DNA of 22,639 nt from positions 1 to 22,639 of IMG/VR virus record IMGVR_UViG_3300030107_001335. One strand, 5' to 3'. The stretch is from a virus. The notes under the pieces were generated by a model. That model searched no databases. It was not told the origin of the DNA and was given only the letters and a program-made list of their open reading frames with translations. The position numbers were made by a program, and so were the translations under genes. The first letter of the stretch is position 1; each line of letters starts with the position of its first letter. Positions 1 to 6,804 of the stretch are shown here, one piece after another.

Positions 1-2
1 AG

Positions 3-563
3 GCTGCCGATAGTGAAGAAGCTCCCAAGACCCTGCTGTCGGGTGACGAGGGTACGGAGGAAGACGGAGTTCCAGACGAATATAAGTTTGAAGCTCCAGA
101 GGGTGCGGAAGTGAACGAGGAAGCGTTGGCTCAGTTTGCCGATACGGCAAAGGAGCTGAAGCTCTCTCAGGCGCAGTACCAATCTCTCATTGAGTATGAC
201 ATGCAACGACAGGCGGAAGCCGTTCAAGCTATGTCAGATCAGTACAGCAACCGTGTAGCTAGTTGGGCTGAAGAGGCCAAGGCGGACAAGGTAATCGGCG
301 GCGAAGCGCTGGACGAGAACCTTGGCTTAGCCAAACGGGCAATCGAAACTTTTGGGGACGACGATCTTGCACAGATCATGTCTGCCCCTTCTGCCGATAA
401 CCCTGATGGACTTGGGCTTGGAAACCATCCCGCTATGATACGGCTGTTTTATCGCGTTGGGAAATCCATAAGCGAAAGTAATCTGGTGACTGGAGACAGC
501 AAAGTCGAAGGGCCATCAGCGCTTGAGCGTATGTATCCCAGCATGTTTCAACAAGCAGGGTAA
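3..563 (+). CDS. Phage scaffolding protein, C-terminal part (5' end outside window)
   Basis: The reading frame is open from base 3 with no stop, so the true start lies before the window; the GTG at 111 is an internal codon. About 186 residues are visible. The first third is acidic and low in complexity. It is followed by the pattern VPDEYKFEAPEGAEVNEE, then a helical stretch (AKELKLSQAQYQSLIEYDMQRQ) and a C-terminus ending LERMYPSMFQQAG. This order, an acidic tail followed by a P-x-x-Y-x-F-x-x-P-E-G segment and a predicted coiled coil, is typical of podovirus head scaffolding proteins, which guide assembly of the capsid shell and leave before DNA packaging. The position directly before the major capsid gene fits. 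The call rests on family pattern recall and gene order. The missing N-terminus could hold something else, such as a protease domain. Confidence 0.75.
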   Translation, partial: AADSEEAPKTLLSGDEGTEEDGVPDEYKFEAPEGAEVNEEALAQFADTAKELKLSQAQYQSLIEYDMQRQAEAVQAMSDQYSNRVASWAEEAKADKVIGGEALDENLGLAKRAIETFGDDDLAQIMSAPSADNPDGLGLGNHPAMIRLFYRVGKSISESNLVTGDSKVEGPSALERMYPSMFQQAG

Positions 564-574
564 GGAGCTAGGAT

Positions 575-1576
575 ATGGCAACCCTCAGTGTGAAGAACCC
601 GACCCTAGCCGATTTGGCGAAGGTTACTGACCCGGATGGGTCAATCGCGGATGTTGTGGAAATCCTCAACTCCACGAACGAAATTCTTCAGGACATGACG
701 TTCCTTGAAGGAAACCTTACTACTGGGCATAGAACCTCAATCCGTTCAGGTTTGCCCACACCAACTTGGCGTAAACTTTATGGCGGTGTCCAGCCGACAA
801 AAAGTCGCGCCGTACAAGTCACAGATAACTGTGGCATGATGGAAGACTATGCGGAAGTTGATAAAGCTCTCGTAGACATGGCAGGTGATCCTGCTGCCTT
901 CCGTCTCCAAGAAGATCGCCCACACATTGAAGGCATGAACCAAGAGTTCGCGTCTACTTTGTTCTACGGCGATGAAAGCACAGCACCTGAAGAGTTCACG
1001 GGACTGTCTGCTCGCTACAACAGCTTGTCATCTGAAAACGCTGACAACATTGTTGACGCTGGCGGCACTGGCTCGGACAACGCTTCAGTTTGGCTGATCT
1101 GCTGGGGGCCGAATACCGCTCATGGTATTATCCCCAAAGGGTCCAAGGCTGGTGTCCAGCAACGTGACCTTGGTGAAGTGACCATCGAAAACGTTGATGG
1201 TTCTAATGGGCGTATGCAGGCGTACCGCACGCACTATCGCTGGGACGTGGGCCTCACGGTTCGCGACTGGCGTTACCTTGTGCGTATCTGCAACATTGAC
1301 CGTTCTGAATTGACCGCAGACAAGTCAGGCAGCTCTGCTGACCTGAACGACGTTATGCATCAGGCATGGACGGAACTGCCAAGCACTACGGCAGGACGTT
1401 GCGCTTGGTACATGGATAAGCAAGTCTTGTCCTTCTTGCGTCGTCAGTCTTCGGATGGTGTCAAGAACTCGACGCTCTCTGTGGATATGGTTGGTGGTAC
1501 AATGCAGACGTCATGGGGTGGATTACCAATCCGCCGTTGTGATGCCTTGCGTACTAACGAAGCCCGTATCACCTAA
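575..1576 (+). CDS. Major capsid protein, HK97 fold, GP7/Bbp17-like
   Basis: This 333-aa protein should form the icosahedral shell. The start is fixed by an AAGGAG Shine-Dalgarno sequence at 562-567, seven bases before the ATG and overlapping the stop codon of the scaffold gene. The length matches the roughly 330-aa capsid proteins of the Bordetella phage BPP-1 (Bbp17) and GP7-like group. Recognisable features are an N-terminal segment (TLADLAKVTDPDGSIADVVE), the region with LPTPTWRKLYGGVQPTKS around residues 60-80, a long helix-like stretch near residues 85-125, and the conserved aromatic segment YRWDVGLTVRDWRYLVRICN near residues 217-240. A scaffold gene before it and a Bbp16-like cement gene after it support the call. 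No domain search was possible, so the exact capsid subfamily is from recall. Confidence 0.87.
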   Translation: MATLSVKNPTLADLAKVTDPDGSIADVVEILNSTNEILQDMTFLEGNLTTGHRTSIRSGLPTPTWRKLYGGVQPTKSRAVQVTDNCGMMEDYAEVDKALVDMAGDPAAFRLQEDRPHIEGMNQEFASTLFYGDESTAPEEFTGLSARYNSLSSENADNIVDAGGTGSDNASVWLICWGPNTAHGIIPKGSKAGVQQRDLGEVTIENVDGSNGRMQAYRTHYRWDVGLTVRDWRYLVRICNIDRSELTADKSGSSADLNDVMHQAWTELPSTTAGRCAWYMDKQVLSFLRRQSSDGVKNSTLSVDMVGGTMQTSWGGLPIRRCDALRTNEARIT

Positions 1577-1614
1577 TCGGCGTCCCTTTAACTGTCCAGA
1601 TATAGGAGATAGCT

Positions 1615-2070
1615 ATGATTTTGGACGAATTTCTTGAGTTTGCAGATGCTACTGCACTCGACACGTCAGGGACTGACACCGACCTAATTGGTGACGTGGT
1701 AGACCTTGGCGCTACTGTACCAGACCTTGGCAATGGACAGCCTTTGTACTTCGTGATCCAAGTGGACACGGCGGTAACCTCTGGCGGTTCTGCTACGGTT
1801 CAATTCCACCTCGCATCTGATGCGGCGGCGGCTATTGCTACTGATGGCTCAGCGACCTACCACTGGTCGTCTGCTGCTATCGGCAAGGCTACCCTCGTGG
1901 CTGGTTACGAGTTGATTACTCCTGTACCTCTCAACGGCTCTAATGCCTATGAGCGGTATCTGGGGATGTTGACGACGACTGGCACAGCGGCTCTTACTGC
2001 AGGTAAGGTTAACGCCTTCCTGACGTATGACCCACGAGGCTGGAAGTCATACCCAGACGCCACTAACTAA
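1615..2070 (+). CDS. Bbp16-like capsid cement (decoration) protein
   Basis: This 151-aa protein starts MILDEFLEF and then shows alternating short beta strands rich in Ala, Thr, Gly and Val (QPLYFVIQVDTAV, SATVQFHLASD, GKVNAFLTYD). This is the pattern of the Bbp16 family, which binds the outside of the BPP-1 capsid and stabilises it after expansion. It follows the major capsid gene directly, as bbp16 follows bbp17 in BPP-1. An AGGAG Shine-Dalgarno sequence at 1604-1608 selects the ATG. There is no signal peptide or membrane segment. A small tail or head-completion protein is a less likely alternative. Confidence 0.75.
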   Translation: MILDEFLEFADATALDTSGTDTDLIGDVVDLGATVPDLGNGQPLYFVIQVDTAVTSGGSATVQFHLASDAAAAIATDGSATYHWSSAAIGKATLVAGYELITPVPLNGSNAYERYLGMLTTTGTAALTAGKVNAFLTYDPRGWKSYPDATN

Positions 2071-2083
2071 GTGGCTCAAAACT

Positions 2084-2107
2084 GGGGGAGGCACTTGTGT
2101 CTCCCCC
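2084..2107 (+). terminator. GC-rich hairpin between head and tail modules
   Basis: The left arm GGGGGAG (2084-2090) pairs exactly with the right arm CTCCCCC (2101-2107). Inside it GCAC and GTGT can pair further with one G-U wobble, leaving a very tight loop of about four bases. It lies 13 bases after the cement protein stop. The following bases (TACTTTG) hold only a short T run, so it may be a leaky factor-independent terminator or an mRNA processing or stability hairpin. T7 likewise has a partial terminator after its capsid gene. The fold was read by eye and its energy was not computed. Confidence 0.5.
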
Positions 2108-2127
2108 TACTTTGCTAGGAGAGACAA

Positions 2128-2406
2128 ATGCCCCAAGTGGTTTTTAAGGAAGACTTCTTTGACGGAAATCGTCGTTATAAGGCGCATGAGACTTATGACG
2201 TTCCCGACAGCGTTGTGCTTCCGACGCAGGATATTATCAGCATCGACGGAAAACCTTTTACGCCTGCCCCCAAGGTAGCAGTCCGAGCCAGAAACGAGGA
2301 CGGCACGCTTAAAGCAGACGACCCCGAAACGCCTGACGTTAATGAGGCGTGGGAAGGGGGTAAGAAGCCGAAGGCCAAGCGTAAGACTAAAAAGAAAGCC
2401 AGCTAA
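2128..2406 (+). CDS. Small head-tail region protein of unknown function with basic tail
   Basis: This 92-aa protein is preceded by a good Shine-Dalgarno sequence (AGGAGAG, 2117-2123). The N-terminal half (MPQVVFKEDFFDGNRRYKAH) looks like a small beta domain seen in short phage proteins encoded between capsid and tail genes; such proteins are often annotated only as hypothetical. The middle is acidic (RNEDGTLKADDPETPDVNEA) and the last 15 residues are almost all Lys, Arg, Ala and Ser (KKPKAKRKTKKKAS), which could contact DNA or RNA. It is the first gene after the 2084-2107 hairpin and directly abuts the tail adaptor gene. I do not recognise a specific function; a minor head or connector role is a guess from position. 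Confidence 0.65.
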   Translation: MPQVVFKEDFFDGNRRYKAHETYDVPDSVVLPTQDIISIDGKPFTPAPKVAVRARNEDGTLKADDPETPDVNEAWEGGKKPKAKRKTKKKAS

Positions 2407-3054
2407 ATGGCGAGCCAAGTCCAAATCGCCAAGCTGGCCCTTCAGCATCTTGGGGATCGCTACGACATAAGTGATCTTAGCGAGGCTACCGTTGAGGCTG
2501 AACAGGTCAACCTTATTTATGAAGATACACGCGACTGGCTTTTGAGGCAGCACCCTTGGAACTTTGCCAAGAAGTACGCCTCCCCTGCCGAGTTGACGGG
2601 AAGCGGAACAACTGCCGTACCCGGTAACTGGGAGAGGATGTACCTTTACCCTCCTGACGCTCTCAGGATGGGAGGAATAGTAAACCCTCTTGGTGACGAT
2701 CAGCCTGTCCTGAAATTTGAGGTTGCCCGAAATGCCAGTGATGAGCGCATCCTTCTGTGTAACGTCGAGGACGCTGAAATCTTTTACACTGCCCGGATCA
2801 CTGACCCTACGGATTTTGATCCTGAGTTTACAATGGCGTTTAGCTATGCCTTGGCATCAAAGATGGCAATGCCTTTGACAGGGGAGAGGGCTATCGCTGG
2901 TGACCTCATGGCGGAGGCTCGTAACCATATCAGCAGTGCTTGGGAAACGGATAGCAACGAAGGTGTAGAGGAGGCAGCCCCGGATGCCTCTTGGATCAGG
3001 GCTAGGGTTGGCCTAGTCACAAACGTCAATACATTTACGGCAAATAATACATGA
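2407..3054 (+). CDS. Tail tubular protein A-like adaptor (T7 gp11-like)
   Basis: This 215-aa protein is expected to form the ring that joins the portal to the tail nozzle. Diagnostic features are the N-terminal helix with ALQHLGDRYDISDL, the segment VNLIYEDTRDWLLRQHPWNFAKK near residues 35-57, and the later FDPEFTMAFSYALASKMAMPLTG helix. All match the T7 gp11 or phage adaptor family, whose members are about 190-220 aa. The ATG follows the TAA of the previous gene with no gap and has no strong Shine-Dalgarno sequence, so translation is probably coupled. Its stop overlaps the next start as ATGA at 3051-3054. Confidence 0.85.
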   Translation: MASQVQIAKLALQHLGDRYDISDLSEATVEAEQVNLIYEDTRDWLLRQHPWNFAKKYASPAELTGSGTTAVPGNWERMYLYPPDALRMGGIVNPLGDDQPVLKFEVARNASDERILLCNVEDAEIFYTARITDPTDFDPEFTMAFSYALASKMAMPLTGERAIAGDLMAEARNHISSAWETDSNEGVEEAAPDASWIRARVGLVTNVNTFTANNT

Positions 3055-5837
3055 CCAAGGTTATTCAGGCCAATTTTGCGGGGGGTGAGGTATCAGATGC
3101 CGTTGCCGCTCGTGTGGATATTGACAAGTATAAGACGTCCGTCGCTAAGGCGGAAAATGTGTTTGTGCAAGTCCACGGCGGCCTGAGCAGTCGGACTGGT
3201 CTACAGTTTATTGCCGAGGCTAAGACGCCAGCAAATACAGTCAGGCTAATCCCTTTTGAGTTTAATACAACGCAAACGTACATACTGGAGTTTGGTCACC
3301 AGTACATGCGGGTCTATAAAGACGGGGGGCAGGTGTTATCAACTTCTGTTACAGATAGTGTCAATGGCATCACCGTCGCCAGCCCAGCGGTCCTGACTTG
3401 TACGGGGCATCCATTTTCTGACGGGGATGACGTCTACATAAGCGGCATTGTTGGGATGACTCAGCTTAACCAGAGGACGTTTCGCGTATCCAACAAAACA
3501 ACAAACACCTTTCAGCTTACTGACTTTGATGGCACGGCAATCAGTAGCGCTGGTTACACTGCGTACTCCTCTGGCGGTACTGTATCTAAGGTCTATGAAA
3601 TTGCTACTCCTTACGCCGCCGCTGATCTGTTTAATATAAAATATGTGCAGACAGCAGATGTGATGACGCTCACACATCCAACATACGAACAACGTAACCT
3701 TACTCGCACCGACCATGACGCTTGGACGCTGTCAGTTATTGAGTTTCAACCTGAACAGGCGTTTCCAACAGGGATAGGCGTAACCGTCAATAGCACGGGT
3801 AGCGAGACTGATCGCTATGTGGTCACGGCTGTCAACAGGGATACGGCGGAGGAAAGTCTTCGCGGGTTAAACAGCACCGCAAAGAATATTACGGCAATTA
3901 CCAAAGCTAATCCGGGTGTGGTAACGAGTAGCTCACATGGCTTTTCAAATGGGGATGAGGTCTACATTCAATCTGTTGGGGGTATGGTTGAGGTTAATAA
4001 CGAGGTCTACAAGGCTGCAGGTGTGACGACAAACACATTTAATTTGACCGACACGACTGGAGCTAACGTTAACACGACCAACTTTACAACGTACACTTCT
4101 GGCGGCACAGCTAATCAGATGTTTGTCAAGGTTACGAACTCTGCCTCTACACGAGATAATACTATCGCTTGGACAGCAGCAGCGGACGCAGAGAGCTATA
4201 ATGTATACCGTGAAAAGAACGGATTGTTTGGCTTCATAGGGCGTACTGAAAACGTCACGTTTGATGATAGTAATGTTGACCCTGATGTTGCCGATACTCC
4301 TCCGAGAACCCGCAACCCCTTCACAGGTACAGATAGCTACCCTAGCACTGTGGGCTACTATCAACAGCGTAAGTTGTTTGGCAATTCCAATACCTATACC
4401 CAGCGTATGTGGATGACGCAGACAGGTCACTTTTCAAACCTGTCCGTCTCCAGCCCCGCCCGTGACGACGACGCTATAACGGTGACCCTGTCTTCTAGGC
4501 AGGTGAATGAGATCAGGCATTTTGTCAGTTTATCTGATCTTATTATCCTGACGTCTGGGGGCGAGTGGGTTGTTACGGGGGTAGATGATGTTATCACGCC
4601 TTCAGGTATTCAGGTGAAGCCACAGTCTTACTTTGGCGCTACTGAGGTTCAGCCGATTGTCGCTGGAGACATTGTCCTCTTCGTACAACCGGGTCAAACT
4701 GTTCGCGACCTTGGCTACGAATTTTCTACGGATAGCTATAAAGGTAACGACGTCTCTGTCCTGTCTCGTCACCTTCTAGATTATAACACGATTATTGACT
4801 GGAGCTTTGCTCAGGCTCCCCACAACTTGATCTGGGCAACACGGGATGATGGCGTCATGCTCTGCCTAACCTACTCAAGAGAGCAGCAGGTATTCGGCTG
4901 GAGCCGCCATGTCACTCAAGGGGATTTTAAAAGCGTGGCGTCTGTCCGAGAGGGAGATGACGACTTCAGCTACTTTGTGGTTGAAAGAAAAATTGGCACT
5001 CGCACAACCCAGTACGTTGAGCGGATGGCCTCCCGTGATTTTACGGACGTGCAGGATGCGTTCTTTGTAGACAGCGGACTGACGTATGACAGCCCCGTTG
5101 CAATTACAGGATTTACAAACGCCAACCCGATTGTTGTAACCGCTGGAAGTCATGGTTTTGAAAATGGAGACAGTGTAGATATAACAGGCATCAAGGTTGC
5201 GGATAGCGACGAGACACGAGGCTGGTCTTACGATACGGAAATTGAAGGCACGGGTTACACCGTTGTCAACAAGACGACTAATACCTTTGAGCTTCAGAAC
5301 AACAGCGCCAACGTCAACGGATCGTCTTTCAAAGTTTACCACTCTGGGGGGCAGGTTCGTAAGCAGGTGTCAGAGATTAGCGGGTTGTGGCATCTGGAGG
5401 GAGAGAGCGTTGTTGCCCTCGCCAACGGATACGTCGTCAAAGGCTTGACTGTAGCCAGCGGCAAGGTCACTCTTACTGATGCGTCTAGTCGCATCCACAT
5501 AGGGCTTCCCTACACGGCAGAAGTAGAAAGCCTGCGCCTAGACAACGGGAACGTCCTTGACACCATTCAGGGGCGAAATAAGAAGATCAGCAGGCTGACG
5601 CTCAGGTTTGAGAGGACACTAGGCGGATGGGTAGGGCCAGATCGCGATCACATGCGCGAAATGAAGTATGGGCTTGTTGCCTTATACGGGCAGCCGCCTG
5701 CTTTTATTACAGACGACAAGCACATTACTTTAAGCCCAAGCTGGAACAAGGATGGTCAGATTGTTGTCCAGCAACGCGATCCTCTGCCACTGACTTTGCT
5801 GGCGCTTGTCCCTGACGTTGTAGCGGGAGGGAACTGA
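3051..5837 (+). CDS. Tail nozzle protein (tail tubular protein B / T7 gp12-like) with three FCCH-like domains
   Basis: At 928 aa this is longer than T7 gp12 (about 790 aa). The N-terminus (IQANFAGGEVSDAVAARVDI, then ENVFVQVHGGLSSRTGLQFI) is the standard start of this family, which forms the tube-shaped tail tip. Extra domains explain the length. FCCH-like beta modules lie at about residues 107-181, 279-359 and 683-773; each has the plan H-G/P-F-x-x-G-D-x-V-x-I, then T-N-T-F-x-L, then S-G-G. An Fn3-like stretch (residues 363-410, WTAAADAESYNVYREKNG) follows the second copy. The C-terminal third returns to nozzle-type sequence. Translation starts at ATG 3051, coupled to the adaptor gene by ATGA. 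Such surface modules may bind the host surface or reinforce the tail; that role is inferred. Confidence 0.85.
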   Translation: MTKVIQANFAGGEVSDAVAARVDIDKYKTSVAKAENVFVQVHGGLSSRTGLQFIAEAKTPANTVRLIPFEFNTTQTYILEFGHQYMRVYKDGGQVLSTSVTDSVNGITVASPAVLTCTGHPFSDGDDVYISGIVGMTQLNQRTFRVSNKTTNTFQLTDFDGTAISSAGYTAYSSGGTVSKVYEIATPYAAADLFNIKYVQTADVMTLTHPTYEQRNLTRTDHDAWTLSVIEFQPEQAFPTGIGVTVNSTGSETDRYVVTAVNRDTAEESLRGLNSTAKNITAITKANPGVVTSSSHGFSNGDEVYIQSVGGMVEVNNEVYKAAGVTTNTFNLTDTTGANVNTTNFTTYTSGGTANQMFVKVTNSASTRDNTIAWTAAADAESYNVYREKNGLFGFIGRTENVTFDDSNVDPDVADTPPRTRNPFTGTDSYPSTVGYYQQRKLFGNSNTYTQRMWMTQTGHFSNLSVSSPARDDDAITVTLSSRQVNEIRHFVSLSDLIILTSGGEWVVTGVDDVITPSGIQVKPQSYFGATEVQPIVAGDIVLFVQPGQTVRDLGYEFSTDSYKGNDVSVLSRHLLDYNTIIDWSFAQAPHNLIWATRDDGVMLCLTYSREQQVFGWSRHVTQGDFKSVASVREGDDDFSYFVVERKIGTRTTQYVERMASRDFTDVQDAFFVDSGLTYDSPVAITGFTNANPIVVTAGSHGFENGDSVDITGIKVADSDETRGWSYDTEIEGTGYTVVNKTTNTFELQNNSANVNGSSFKVYHSGGQVRKQVSEISGLWHLEGESVVALANGYVVKGLTVASGKVTLTDASSRIHIGLPYTAEVESLRLDNGNVLDTIQGRNKKISRLTLRFERTLGGWVGPDRDHMREMKYGLVALYGQPPAFITDDKHITLSPSWNKDGQIVVQQRDPLPLTLLALVPDVVAGGN

Positions 5838-6301
5838 TGATTAGAGATTTAACCGTAGAGGATGTCCCCGCCATCATAGCGCTGGGGATGACTATGGCAG
5901 AAGAGACAGGCCACCTTTTGCATGTTGAGAGATCGAACTTTATTCTTCGGGAGATTATTCCGTCCGCTAACGTCTTTGCTCAGGGCAGAGTAGAAGATGG
6001 ACGCTGCTCCGCTATGTTTATTGGAGAGGTAGCTGAGCATCCTTTAATCAACTTAGTGTTCGCTCAAGAGATATGCATTTACACGCATCCTGACTGTAGA
6101 GGCGGTACAACTGCTGCTCGCCTAATCAAGAACTTTACCTCTTGGGCGCGAGAAAAAAACGTAGACTATATCAAGGTAGAAGTTACGGCTGGCGTAGATG
6201 ATGAACGAGCTACCCGGCTGTTTGAAAAATTTGGGTATGACCGTGTTGGGTTTCTCGCGGTACAAGGTGTGAGGAGAGAAGCATGGCAGCAGCAACTATA
6301 A
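5837..6301 (+). CDS. GNAT-family N-acetyltransferase
   Basis: This 154-aa protein has the plan of the Gcn5-related acetyltransferases. The acetyl-CoA phosphate-binding loop is visible as CRGGTTAARL (residues 87-96, with R88, G89, G90 and A93) after the beta strand ICIYTHP, and motif B appears as RLFEKFGYDRVG (127-138). The reaction would be transfer of an acetyl group from acetyl-CoA to an unknown amine on a small molecule or protein. The ATG overlaps the nozzle stop by one base (TGATG), with a GGGAGG element just upstream. Small GNAT genes are often found here, between nozzle and internal virion genes of podoviruses, and their substrate is generally unknown. It may act on a host or virion protein; that is inference. 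Confidence 0.82.
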   Translation: MIRDLTVEDVPAIIALGMTMAEETGHLLHVERSNFILREIIPSANVFAQGRVEDGRCSAMFIGEVAEHPLINLVFAQEICIYTHPDCRGGTTAARLIKNFTSWAREKNVDYIKVEVTAGVDDERATRLFEKFGYDRVGFLAVQGVRREAWQQQL

Positions 6302-6804
6302 GCGCTGTAGCTGCTGTAGGCAGCCTTGGGATGAGCGCTATGGGCGCATATCAGCAGTCTAGAGCTGCTCAGGCTCAGGCTCGGTATCAGGCGCAGGTAG
6401 CTCAGAACAATAGAATTATAGCGCAGCAGAACGCAGACCGTATCCGCCAGAATATGGATCAGGCGGAGGACGAGCAGCGTGAACGGATCGCGCAGACAAA
6501 AGGCGCTGCACGGGCCGCTATGGGGTCTTCTGGTTTTCTCGTGGATGATACTGAGGACAGCACCTTTGCTCTGATCCAGCAGGACATCATGGAGCTGGGC
6601 GAGTATGACATTTTGAAGCTGCGTGACAACTATGAACAGGAGGCACGCTCCGCCGAGATACAGGGGATCAATTATCAGGCGCAGGCAGGTCTCTATAATT
6701 TACAGGCGAGCAGTCAAAGTCCGTTTATGGCTGCTGCTGGCTCGCTACTTGGTGGCGCAGGTAAAGTTGCGTCAGCGGGTAAAGATGCAGGGTGGTGGAA
6801 ATAA
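6283..6804 (+). CDS. Internal virion protein, T7 gp14-like position
   Basis: This 173-aa protein starts inside the GNAT gene (19-base overlap) at an ATG with a GAGGAGAG Shine-Dalgarno sequence just upstream. The N-terminus is a hydrophobic Ala/Gly helix (ATISAVAAVGSLGMSAMGAY), which could enter a membrane. It is followed by a long Gln/Arg/Ala coiled-coil stretch (residues 25-80) and a C-terminal small-residue hydrophobic segment (MAAAGSLLGGAGKVASAG). This is the usual form of the smallest ejection protein of T7-like virions, about 170-200 aa, which forms an outer-membrane channel during DNA entry in T7. Identification is by architecture and gene order, not by a sequence search. Confidence 0.75.
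   Translation: MAAATISAVAAVGSLGMSAMGAYQQSRAAQAQARYQAQVAQNNRIIAQQNADRIRQNMDQAEDEQRERIAQTKGAARAAMGSSGFLVDDTEDSTFALIQQDIMELGEYDILKLRDNYEQEARSAEIQGINYQAQAGLYNLQASSQSPFMAAAGSLLGGAGKVASAGKDAGWWK

Noticed and set aside
1577-1614. Possible promoter between capsid and cement genes
   Set aside because: The 38-base gap holds a ribosome site but no convincing -35/-10 pair or hairpin.
2107-2553. Minus-strand ORF (148 aa) across the small basic gene and adaptor start
   Set aside because: Both genes on the + strand have good starts and family or positional support; the antisense product has no recognisable pattern.
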